23,318 nt of DNA. It comes from Allomyces arbusculus. Taxonomy: Eukaryota; Blastocladiomycota; Blastocladiomycetes; Blastocladiales; Blastocladiaceae. Location of the stretch: contig JADHYV010000146.1 of NCBI GenBank assembly GCA_027604705.1, positions 1 through 23,318 on the forward strand, in the 5' to 3' direction. The position numbers and the translations under genes were made by a program. Shown here in pieces: positions 8,601-18,400 of the stretch (position 1 is the stretch's first letter; each line of letters begins with the position of its first letter). A model generated the notes under the pieces. That model saw nothing but the letters and a program-made list of their open reading frames with translations, was not told where the DNA came from and made no database searches.

Positions 8601-10031
8601 ATGTCGCAGCTCCAAAATTTCCGCACCAACCTCATCGACGCCGTGGGCCAGTTTGCCGCGAACGTCGCCGACTCGGCCAAGGAGGACATTGTGCTCTCTG
8701 ACGAGGACCGCCTCTTGGAAGTGCGCACCGTGCCGCTCAACTCGACATGCTCGTATGCGTCTTATTTTGACCGGCAGTCACGGTCTTGGGGAGGCACAAG
8801 CAACATGTGCTGGCGCGTTTTGGCGCGCTTTTTGGCAAACACTGACCTGCATATTGTCCCGATTCCTTCTTCCACCTAGTCGCAACAAGAAAGCCGTGCT
8901 CGTCGGCATCACCTACGAAAACTGCCCTGAACCCGAAATGCTCGCCAAGCTTTCTGGCCCGGGCAACGACGCGATCCGGCTGCAGAAGCTCCTACGCGAC
9001 GTCTACGGGTTCGAGGACGAGAACATGCGCCTGTTGACCGATGACGGCCGGTCCGACAAGGAGCCGACAGCCGCCAACATTCGTAGCGCGCTCAAGTGGC
9101 TCGTCAAGGGCGCCAAGGCCGGTGACTCGCTCTTTTTCAGTTACTCGGGCCGTACGTAATGCATGGCGCGTTCTGGCTCATGCTCTGTCCTCGCACCGCG
9201 CTCACGACCGAATCGTCTCTGCCACTCTGAATAGACGGTTCTGGTGTCGAGGACGAGGACGGCGACGAGCTGGACGGCCGCGACGAGGCGATCTGGGCGT
9301 GTGATGCTAACTACATCAACGACGACGAGCTGCATCGCATTCTCGTCAAGTCGCTACCCAAGGGCGTGCGGCTGACGGTCCTGTTCGACTGCTGCGAGTC
9401 CGGCACCGCGCTCGACCTCCCGTTCATCTACACGATCGATGGCGAGATCCTCGACCCGGCGCACGAGCACCTGCAGGACGGAATTGCCAAGCTGCGCGAG
9501 GCGCGTGCCAATTTTGAGGAGGGCAGCGCCGACGCCAATGAGACACTGCAGGAAATCGTTAAGGGGCTCGAGTACCTGATTGGCCCTTCGGGCGACGCAG
9601 AAGAGGCGGCCAAGAAGACGGCCAGGAAGCGTGCGGCCGCCGACGTGTTGTGCCTCTCCGGGTGCCGCGATATGCAGACGTCCAAAGATACGAGCATCGA
9701 CGGCGTGGCCACGGGCGCGCTGACCGACGCGTTTATTAAGGCCGTCGCTCCGCCCGGGTTCGTGGACGCGGGCGCCGAGATCGCTGGGGACGACGACGAG
9801 GATGCGGACGAGGACGAGGAAGAGGAGGAAGAAGACGAGTACGAGCCCGACGAGGAGGCTGAGGAGGACGATGAGGAGGAGACGAACGGCGCGCCTGAGT
9901 ATGAGGGCCCGCTCACATACGTTGGTCTGCTGCACCGGCTGCGTACGAACCTCGAGGATACCTATATGCAGCAGCCGCAGCTGAGCGCGTCGCGCCCGCT
10001 CGACCTTGCGTCGGCCGAGTTTTGCATGTAA
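8601..10031 (+). CDS. Type I-like metacaspase, copy 1 (406 aa, three exons)
   Basis: Exons are 8601-8752, 8880-9151 and 9235-10031; introns of 127 and 83 bp are GT-AG. Metacaspases are Ca2+-dependent cysteine proteases that cut after Arg or Lys, and in fungi act in stress, death and protein quality control. After a short 50-residue N-terminus come KKAVLVGITY (start of p20), TDDGRSDKEPT, SYSG-H-GSG and the DCCESGTALDLPF block. Catalytic residues are H142, whose codon is split by intron 2 (C9151 plus AC 9235-9236), and C195. The p10 half has SGCRDMQTSKD and GALTDAFIKAV, then about 30 acidic residues with EYEPDEE, then the family C-terminus QPQLSASRPLDL. There is no Pro/Gln-rich prodomain or N-terminal zinc finger. 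The start is supported by an identical ATG context in copy 2. The usual DxCHSG His is Glu here. Confidence 0.92.
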
Positions 10032-11056
10032 GAGGATTGCGTGACAAGTCGTCGCGTCTCGAGCAGCTTCTTAACACCCGCCTTCGCTTTTGCTGCTTGC
10101 GCTTGTGCGACACCTCGCTTTGCAAGAATATGTATACATGATTCCAACTTCTTGAACGGTCTTGTCATTTTCCTCGCTTCCTCGCGACGTGCATGCCACG
10201 CACTTCCGATCCAATATGGTCAAGTCACTTTGGGCTCACACTGTTTATGCTTTCGCCAGTACCACGCGCTGTTCACGACTACTCCACTGTTCACATCCAC
10301 ATCCAACCACTCTACTCACTATGGTCACGGTCTCAACCATCACCGTCCGGCTCCCGGACATTCATGATCATGAATTCGTTCTTCCCTTTGATTTGAACAT
10401 GATCCGGAGTTGGCAGGTGACCACGAGTCGGATTGTCACACCCTGCCCTCAAGTCACACATGAGCGGGCATTTTTGATTGAAACAACGACTGTCCTGCTC
10501 AACGGTTGAGTTGCGACTGCTTCTCAGACGGACTCAGATCATTGAAAATTGCTGCGCTCTGAAATCAGAGCCAGTTTGTGAGTGGACCAACAGTGACAGT
10601 AGGTTTTGCCAGGTTCGTTGAGCAGGATTTTGATCAGAGTGCATCAGAAGGCATCAGAAGGCATCAGAAAGAATGACGCGCCTCCAATACTTTTGAGCGA
10701 GTCCACCAGCATTGAACAGCGCGTTCATCGCGACAACCCCACTTTCCGAGACAAAAATTCAGCTTAATTCAAGCTCAAACACTCTGGCTTTGAGCTGAGG
10801 CTCAGATGTCGAAAGGTCGGAGTTCGAGGAGCATGATCCGAGGCCAACTTTGAAAAGGTATGGGAAAGTGACGGGAAATCTTTGCGAGTTGAACGGCGTG
10901 TAATGAAAATGAAAAGTGGAAAAGCGGTGAACCGCAAGAACAGGTAAACAGGCCAAAAGTGGTCTGAACTGCCTGCGTGCGCACGTTGCTGGTGCCAACC
11001 GATGTCAACCACCTTCAACGAGGTCCGGCTTGCTCACGCCAACGGCCTGCTGGAAT
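10032..11056. other. 1 kb spacer between metacaspase copies 1 and 2
   Basis: Less GC-rich than the genes on either side. It contains a 10-bp triplicate repeat at 10641-10670. The only frame with a natural-looking ATG is 10321-10509 (62 residues, beginning MVTVSTITVRLPDIHDHEF), which I do not recognise and cannot call a gene. Nothing else is seen. Confidence 0.5.
10641..10670 (+). repeat. 10-bp tandem repeat, three copies
   Basis: GCATCAGAAG occurs twice (10641-10650, 10651-10660), followed by GCATCAGAAA (10661-10670). It is a short slippage repeat in the spacer. Confidence 0.9.
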
Positions 11057-11064
11057 CATAAATA
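11057..11064 (+). promoter_or_regulatory. TATA-like box CATAAATA of metacaspase copy 2
   Basis: CATAAATA lies 141 bases upstream of the copy 2 ATG (11198), almost the same spacing as in copy 1. The following bases to about 11133 align with the copy 1 leader, including a CAAATTT(T)GCGCC element and a TAGACGA element. Confidence 0.65.
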
Positions 11065-11197
11065 CTGCGCCCCCGCGACCAGCATCCCGCTGCAAGAACA
11101 CGCTCTCCTTGCAAATTTTGCGCCAGTAGACGAACAGCGTCCACCTTCACACTCTTGCACTTGCTCGCTCGCTCGCTCGTTCTTGCCTGATTGCAAC

Positions 11198-12681
11198 ATG
11201 TCGCAGCTCCAAAATTTCCGCGCCAAGCTCATCGACGCCGTGGGCCAGTTTGCGGCGGTCGTGGCCGACTCGGCCAAGGAGGACATTGTGCTCTCTGACG
11301 AGGACCGCCTCTTGGAAGTGCGCCCCGTCCCGTTCAGCTCAACGTGCTCGTATGCGTCGACGTTTTTTCCAGGCCCACGCTGGCAACGGCGATGGCAATT
11401 CGCGCCGATTTCGCGCACATCTGGTGCACCAAACTGATCCGCTCCGGCACTTCCTGATTCTTCTCCACCCAGTCGCACCAAGAAGGCCGTGCTTGTCGGC
11501 TGCACGTACGAAACCTGCCCCGAGCCCGAAATGCTCTCCAAGCTCGCCGGTCCGGGCAACGACGCCATCCGGCTGCAAAAGCTGCTGCGCGACGTCTACG
11601 GGTTCGAGGACGAGAACATGCGGCTACTCACCGACGACGGCCGGTCCGACACTGAGCCGACGGCCAACAACATCCGCAACGCGCTCAAGTGGCTCGTCAA
11701 GGGCGCCAAGGCCGGCGACTCGCTCTTTTTCAGTTTCTCGGGCCGTACGTGTTGATTGTCCTGGATCGCTTCCGCGCACGCCGTACCGCGCTGCGTGCCC
11801 TGCCCGACGGTGCCGCGCTCACCACCGACTTGTTCCTGTGCTCTGAATTAGACGGTTCCGGCGTCGAGGACACGGACGGTGACGAGCTCGACGGCCGCGA
11901 CGAGGCGCTGTGGGCGTGTGATGCTAACTACATCAACGACGACGAGCTGCACCGCCTTCTCGTCAAGTCGCTGCCTAAGGGCGTGCGGCTGACGGTGCTC
12001 TTCGACTGCTGCGAGTCCGGCACCGCGCTCGACCTGCCCTTCATCTACTCGATTGACGGCGAGATCCTCGACCCAGCGCACGAGCACCTGCAGGACGGGA
12101 TCGTCAAGTTGCGCGAGGCCAGTGCAAGTTTTGAAGAGGGGAGCGCTGACGCCAATGAAACGCTGCAGGAAATCGTCAAGGGGCTCGAGTATCTGTTGGG
12201 GCCCGCGGGCGACGCTGAGTTGGCGGCCAAAAAGACAGCCAAGAAGCGTGCGGCCGCCGACGTGCTGTGTTTGTCGGGGTGCCGCGATATGCAGACGTCC
12301 AAGGACGTGATGATTGATGGCGTCTCGGCGGGTGCGCTGACCGACGCGTTTATCAAGGCGGTCGCGCCGCCCGGGTTCGTGGATGCGGGCGTCGAGCTCG
12401 CTGAGTACGAGGACGACGAGGAGCAAGATGCCGAGGAGGAAGAGGAGGAAGAGGAGGAGGACGAGGAGGAGGAAGACGATTACGAGCCCGACGAGGAAGA
12501 AGAAGAGGAGGTCACGTACAAGTCCAAGTCCAAGAACGGCGCGCCCAAGTCCGAGGGTCCGCTCACTTACGTGCAGCTGCTGCACCGCCTGCGCGCGAAC
12601 CTCGAGGATACCTATATGCAGCAGCCGCAGCTGAGCGCGTCGCGCCCACTCAACCTTGCGTCGGCCGAGTTTTGCATGTAA
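11198..12681 (+). CDS. Type I-like metacaspase, copy 2 (417 aa, three exons)
   Basis: Exons are 11198-11349, 11473-11744 and 11852-12681; introns are 123 and 107 bp, GT-AG. Exons 1 and 2 have exactly the same lengths as in copy 1 (152 and 272 bp), and the protein is nearly the same apart from the acidic tract. The N-terminus MSQLQNFRAKLIDAVGQFAA is followed by KKAVLVGCTY (p20), SFSG-H-GSG and DCCESGTALDLPF. H142 is again encoded across intron 2 (C11744 plus AC 11852-11853), and C195 is the catalytic Cys. The acidic insert in p10 is about 37 residues with DDYEPDEE and is followed by YKSKSKNGAPKSEGPLTY, a short Lys-rich bridge. The C-terminus is QPQLSASRPLNL. A recent head-to-tail duplicate of copy 1: introns have diverged, while exons and core leader are kept. 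Confidence 0.92.
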
Positions 12682-13317
12682 ACGGCTGCGTTTGCCGTGG
12701 GGTCGCTCCTCGGCGCGTCGCGCCGAGTTTTTTTGCTCGTGTGTGCGCGTCTCTCTTTGCATCAATCTTGGATCATAGATGTCGTGACTGTCAGTTTGCA
12801 TTCCTTTTTCTTCACGTCTTCTTGTTGTTTCAGGAGAGCACCGCCGCCGCGGCCCGCGGCCGTCGCGCGCTACCCCTCTTCGTCTTTTCAGCGTCAAGAA
12901 CAGCTCGGACATGAGTCTCAGCATCTGGATCTGGATAAATGCGCGCCGACAAACGCGACCACCAATCACCCATAAACCCCTGCCAGCGGCGTGACGCGAC
13001 TCGGCGCCGGGCGGCAGGGCAGGGACTTGGTCACCAAACGCCACTCGCGCGTCAACCGCGTCAAACCGATTTTGGACGAAGTGGCTGCCTCGCGCATGCT
13101 TTCCAGCATCGACAATGTCCGTGGACGTGGCATCGAGTCAGCCACACCATTCAGGTCCCTCCTTGGCCCGGATCGATGAGGGTCGAAGCAGGGCGAAACG
13201 TGCACTCGTGGGCACACGAGGCGTGCGCTGCCTTTTCGCTCGCCAAGAGAGAGGTCCTGCGAAGGCGTCCGAGACGCGGTCGCGTCGCGAAAGGACATGA
13301 TGTGTGCGCGGGATGTT
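12682..13317. other. Spacer between metacaspase copies 2 and 3
   Basis: No gene or RNA recognised. It begins with a T-rich 3' flank of copy 2. Open frames on both strands are short and without motif. Confidence 0.5.
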
Positions 13318-13325
13318 CATAAATA
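13318..13325 (+). promoter_or_regulatory. TATA-like box CATAAATA of metacaspase copy 3
   Basis: The same octamer as in copies 1 and 2, 185 bases before the ATG at 13503. It is followed by a GC-rich run resembling the start of the copy 1/2 leaders, after which similarity fades. The leader contains CAG-type repeats (about 13400-13470). Confidence 0.6.
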
Positions 13326-13502
13326 GGCGCGCCGCCCCCGCACCGGCTTCTTCTCCCGAGCAAGAGATCAACCGTTTGGCCCGTGCCGTCGCGGTTTGAC
13401 AGCAGCAGCAGCAAGAACTGCAGCACCGGCAGTAACAAGCGCAGGAGCAGCAGCACGAGCACCAACGAGTGTCCCTCAACCACCAGCAACTCGCACCCCG
13501 CC

Positions 13503-14896
13503 ATGTCGCCGCTCGCCGAATTCCGTCAGAAACTGCTCGCGTCTGTGTCGCGCTTTGCCGAGGAGGTCGCGCAGTCGGCGTCCGAGGATATTCAGCTCAG
13601 TGAGGAGGACCGTGTGCTCGAAATCGAGCAGATGCCGCTGCGCTCGCCGTGCACGTACGTTGTTTTTGCGGGCCACGCGAACGAAACGCAACCCGTCACG
13701 ATCCGGCGAGTGTTCTCCACCGAATGGGCCATGAACTGACGGCAATCTCCGAATATTTTACGTGTAGCGGCAACAAGAAGGCCGTGTGCATTGGCATCAC
13801 CTACCAGAACTGCCCCGAGCCCGGTCTCGGCAAGCTGCGCGGTCCCGTCAACGACGCGCGCCGCGTCAAGCAGCTGTTGCACGAAAACTATGGCTTCACC
13901 GAGCAGAACACGCTGCTCTTGACTGACGACGGCCAGGGCGACTACGAGCCGACGGCCGACAACATTCTGCAGGCGATGCAGTGGCTCGTCAAGGACGCGT
14001 CGTCGGGCGACTCGCTGGTCTTCAGTTTCTCGGGCCACGGCGGCGGTGTGGCCGATCAGGACGGCGACGAGCTCGATGGCCGCGACGAAGTGCTGTGGAC
14101 GTGCGACGGCAAGTTTGTGCGCGACGACACGATTCACGCGATCATGGTCAAGGACCTGCCGGCGGGTGTGCGGCTCACGGCGCTGCTCGACTGCTGCGAG
14201 TCTGGGACGGCATTTGATTTGCCGTACGTCTATGACATTGACGGCGCGATTCTCGACCCGGCGCACGAGCACTTACAGGACGGGATCGCCAAGCTGATCG
14301 AGGCGCACTCTGAGTTTGAAAAGGGCCGCAAGGGCGCCAACGCGACCATGGCCGATATGATCAAGGGGATCGAGTACCTGCTGGGCCCCGCTGGTGCGGA
14401 CCCGGAGACGGCGCTCAAGAAGGGCATGAGCAAGGCCGGCGCCGCCGACGTGATTTGCATTTCCGGGTGCCGCGACACGCAAACTTCCAAGGACACGAGC
14501 ATCGACGGCGTGCCCACGGGCGCGCTCACCGACGCGTTTATCAAGGCACTGACGGGTGCGGGTGCGGCGCCCGAGCTGGCAGCTGCGGCCGAGGGCGGCG
14601 ACGAAGAGGAAGAGGAGGAGGCCGAGGAGGAGGATGAGGAAGGGGAGGCCGAGGAGGAAGAGGAAGAGGAGGAGGAGGAGGAGGAGGAGGAGGAGGAGGA
14701 GGAGGAGGATGAAGACGAAGAAGAGGAGAACGAGTACGAGCCGGAAGGTGACGAGGAAGAGGAGGAGACTGGCCTGCTCACGTACGTCGGCCTGCTGCAC
14801 CGTCTGCGCGCGAACCTCGAGCACACGTACATGCAGCAGCCGCAGCTGAGTGCGTCGCGCCCGCTCGACCTCGTGTCGGCCGAGTTTGGCCTGTAA
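13503..14896 (+). CDS. Type I-like metacaspase, copy 3 (426 aa, two exons)
   Basis: Exons are 13503-13654 and 13768-14896; the 113-bp intron is GT-AG. Exon 1 is again exactly 152 bp, so intron 1 is orthologous to that of copies 1 and 2. The second intron is absent: the His codon is whole at 14036-14038 (H141, SFSGHGGG). Catalytic Cys is C194 in DCCESGTAFDLPY. Other marks are KKAVCIGITY at the p20 start, TDDGQGDYEPT, SGCRDTQTSKDTSIDGVPTG in p10 and the QPQLSASRPLDL end. The acidic insert is the longest of the three, about 55 residues, with NEYEPEGDEEEEE near its end. No upstream in-frame ATG exists before 13503, and the paralogues start at the same place. It is clearly more diverged than copies 1 and 2 are from each other. 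Confidence 0.92.
14666..14707 (+). repeat. (GAG)14 microsatellite coding poly-Glu
   Basis: Fourteen uninterrupted GAG codons encode E351-E364 of metacaspase copy 3, inside a longer mixed GAG/GAA/GAC tract (about 14596-14768). Pure codon usage suggests recent slippage expansion. Copies 1 and 2 have shorter, more mixed versions. Confidence 0.95.
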
Positions 14897-15471
14897 TGTG
14901 TGTAGCAGTTTGCAGTCTCGCATGTCTTGCTCGTCAATAGAAGTGGCGACCTGCTGGTCGATTGTTTTGCAGTATTTGCATCGTTCCATGCGTTGGTCAG
15001 ACTCTGGTCACGGTGGACACGGTCGCGCTCGGGCTGCATGGCACCGTGCAGCTCCGGGAGCGAGCAGGTCGCGGCGTGGGTCGCGGTGGTCGTGAGCGGC
15101 AGTGGTGAGCACAGGCGACCACAAGCGCCAGGCGAAGGACGCGCGCACGTGTCGCCACGTCAAACGGCCCACGTCGCGTCGAACGTGGGCGCTTGCTTGC
15201 TCTCGTCTTCTCGACGCGCCGCCGTTGCCGCCCCCGCCAACCTCGCTGCCAGAAAAACCACCAGCGAGGGAGCCGCCGCACACGGCAGAGACGCCCACGG
15301 CACCATCGACGAGGCGACGCGGCGTCCTGTCCGCTCCAGCTGCCGCGCGCACTTGCCGCGCTCCCTGCACTCGACGCTGCTCGTGCCGCGCCGTCCGAGC
15401 ACCGAGGCAGCGCGCCTCCCTTCCTCCAAGCGCACCGAACCCGCCCCCAGCAAGCACTCCGACAGGACACC
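14897..15471. other. Spacer and 5' leader of the kinase gene
   Basis: The first part is the 3' flank of metacaspase copy 3. From about 15180 the sequence is C-rich with CCGCC runs, like a GC-rich 5' leader. No TATA-like box comparable to those of the metacaspases was seen. Confidence 0.45.
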
Positions 15472-18400
15472 ATGCAGAGCCTGCTGCACATGTTCAAGCG
15501 CGGCGGAGACCGCGACAAGGAGAAGGACCGCGACCGCGACCGCGACCGTGGCGACCGCGCAGGCACGGCCAACGATGAAGTTGCTGCCAACGAGATTTCC
15601 GGACCGACCGACGTCGAGCAGGCGCTGCACATTGAGTTTGACCAGGACCGCCATTTATTCCGCGGCGTGCCCTCCGAGTGGCAGCACGCCTTCCCCGCCG
15701 CCGAGACGGTGCGCACGCGCGGCACCCTTGGTCCGCACCTGGCCCCGCCGCTGCCAGACCCGGCCACGGCGGCTGCCGCGCACGATGCGGCCTCGGCCGC
15801 GCGCGGTCGGCGTCGCGTACCACACCACCATGCCAGCGCCAGTACCAGCGCTGCGAGTATCGGCGATGGCGCCGCGTCGGGTTCCTTCTCCACCGCACCG
15901 AATGCTGGCCGCGCCGCGTCGGTCCCGCCGCCGCGCTCGCCGCTGCCGAGCGACCTGTTCCATGAGACTCGGGAGAGGGAGGACGGCAGAGGCGTGCAGT
16001 CGCATGCCGACGCCAAGCACACGGCGTCGTCCGACTATCGCGCGCGCGCTGGGTCCGCATCCTCGAGCATCCTGCACTCTCGCGCACGGACGGGCTCTGC
16101 ATCCTCGAGCATTCTGCACGCGACCATGGCGGTCCCGCCTACCTCGTCGCGGGCCTCGAGCCCGCGCCCGCCGCTCCCAATTCCGCCGCCGCTCCCAGCA
16201 TCCGGGTCAGCCCCCGTGGCACCACCTCGGTCGCCCGGACATCACCGTCGGTCCAAGTCGACTGAGTCGGCCCCGGCTCCACAATTGCGGTCTCCGCCAT
16301 CGGCTCGCGCGCACATTGCCGTCGAATCAGCGCCGCCCGCCGACCTGACCAGAGACCAGATTCTGCGGTACGGCGACCAGCGGCGCGGCGCGCACCCGCA
16401 CGGGTCCGCATCCCCGACACCGACGACACGGTCGCTGCGCACAACGGCCGATACGTCCATGGCCCCGCCACCGCGCATGCCGCGGTCATCGAGCGCGTCG
16501 CGGCACGGGTCGATTGCGCAGTGCTCGACAAGCAGCGGGAGCGGCAGCAGTTCGGTGCGCCCGCCACCGCCACGTTCCCCGTCCCCGTCGCCATCAATGA
16601 TGATGCGCCGTATGCCGTCCCTGGCGTCGCTCCAGTCGGACCGCGACCGCAGTCGTCGCCCGTCAGCGGCAAGCGAGCGTGCGCCATCAATTCCCGATTT
16701 GCCCACGGGGTCGACGACGGCGTCGATGATCGTGTCGCCCCCACCCCGCGTGAGCTCAGGTAGCTTGACCCCGCCCGCGGCAATGGCTGCCGCGATTGCG
16801 CGGCGCACGGCCGCGGCTGGGTCGGCCAGGACGTCGGCGCCGTCGTCGCCCGCGCTGTCGTTTGCCCCTGCACCTGTGTTGCCGACGGACGACCGGCCAG
16901 TATCACCCGAACCTGTCGGAACAGTCATGTTCGCCGCAGCTGCTGCCGACGCCGATGCCAACGTCAACAACGAGCCACCAGCCGACGACGGTGGGAACGA
17001 GGATGTCTCAGACCGCGGCATGAGCCCTGTCCCATTCACCCTGTCGCGCCGCATGTCGAAGCGGTACAAGGACCGTAAATCCAAGGTTATGACCATGGTT
17101 CCGTCGCGGCAGTCGCTGCTCGACACGGTCAATGTGCTTTCGGCCATGGCCGCGGCGCATCCGAACACCGACGACAGCGCACCAACTTTGCCGGACGTGC
17201 CTGACCACTGGCGCGCACGACTCGCCAGTATTCCCGACGACGGTCCCGTCGTCCCGGCACCGACAATCCCGCTGCCGGATCTGCCGACCTCGCCCACGGC
17301 AGAGCAGGACTCGACGCGCCGCGAGTCGCGGTGGAGTGGGCCGACGGTGATTCACCCGGCACTGCTCAAGTTTATTGAAGAGTCGGAGCGGCTCGACCGC
17401 GAGAGATCGTCGCCGTCGGCGCAACAGGAATGCGGCCCTGGCTCGTCATCCAATGATTTGACGGCCCTGATCGCTGCAGCCGCAGTCGCGCCCGAGTCGG
17501 GGCTCGCGCAAATGCTGCACGACGGGTCGCTGGCGCCGCACGAGCTCGAGGCGATTGCGAGTTTGCAAGTGACCCCCGCAACCCTGGCTGTGGCGCTCGA
17601 CGCTTTTGTCGAGTCGCAGGACCCGGCGTCGCTGTATACGGACGTGACCCCCTACGCCGAGGGCAATTCGGGCGACGTCTATGTCGCGCGCGACGCCGTG
17701 ATCCAAACGACCGTGGCGATCAAGATCATTCCGCGCGACGCCGACCGTTCGCGCGATAAAGTCGCTCGCCTCCCGCTCGAGATCTACCTCCTGCGCGCAT
17801 CGCGGTCGCCCGACCTGGTCGCGTTCATCGGCGCGTACTTGACGCCCACCGACGTCTGGGTCGTGTCGGAATTCATGGACGCCGGGTGTCTCGCCGACTA
17901 CCTCTACGACGACGACGACTCGGTCGCGGGCGGGCTCTACGCCGACGGGATCGCGTACCTGACGACGCACATGTTCGGCGCACTCGCGTGCCTGCACACG
18001 GCGCACCGGATCCACCGCGACGTGCGGTCCGATAACTTGCTCCTGACCAAGACGGGCGCCGTGAAACTTGGCGATTTCGGGTACGCGACCGAATTACGTG
18101 GGAACGCGCCGATCGCGGATACCGTCGGGACGCCCTACTGGATGGCGCCGGAAATGGCCGCGTCGGCGATGGTCGCGCTCGATGCGGACCGGGCCGCCGC
18201 AGCGGGTTTGTCGAATGCGGCGGCGCGCAAGTACGGTATGGGCGTGGACGTGTGGGCGGCCGGGGTCACGGTGTTTGAAATGGCGGCGCGCGCCTACCCG
18301 TACTCGGACGCGGAGGATGAAGTCGAGGCGTTGCAGTGGATTGCGACGCAAGGGTGTCCGCCGGTACCCGAGGAAGCGAGTGTGCGGCTCGGCGAATTGG

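Noticed and set aside
10321-10509. Small 62-residue gene in the spacer between metacaspases 1 and 2
   Set aside because: It has an ATG and a readable start but no homology I recognise, no promoter and no paralogue; kept only as a note.
11848-13044. Long open frame on the minus strand opposite metacaspase copy 2
   Set aside because: It is the antisense of a GC-rich coding region; its Leu/Val-rich part is merely the complement of the acidic GAG/GAC tract. The plus-strand gene has family motifs and spliced paralogues.
13383-13502. N-terminal extension of metacaspase copy 3
   Set aside because: The upstream frame has no ATG (it opens with GTG), is low-complexity Ser/Asn, and the paralogues start at the position matching 13503.
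14230-15039. Poly-Ser open frame on the minus strand opposite metacaspase copy 3
   Set aside because: The Ser run is the complement of the GAG repeat in another frame; no domain is present.
14927-16348. 473-codon plus-strand frame overlapping the start of the kinase gene
   Set aside because: It overlaps the CRIB and linker coding region in another frame and is low-complexity Arg/Pro/Thr, as expected from a shifted reading of GC-rich coding DNA.
16242-17297. 351-codon minus-strand frame inside the kinase linker
   Set aside because: Antisense Gly/Asp/Arg-rich shadow of the Ser/Pro-rich linker, with no motif.
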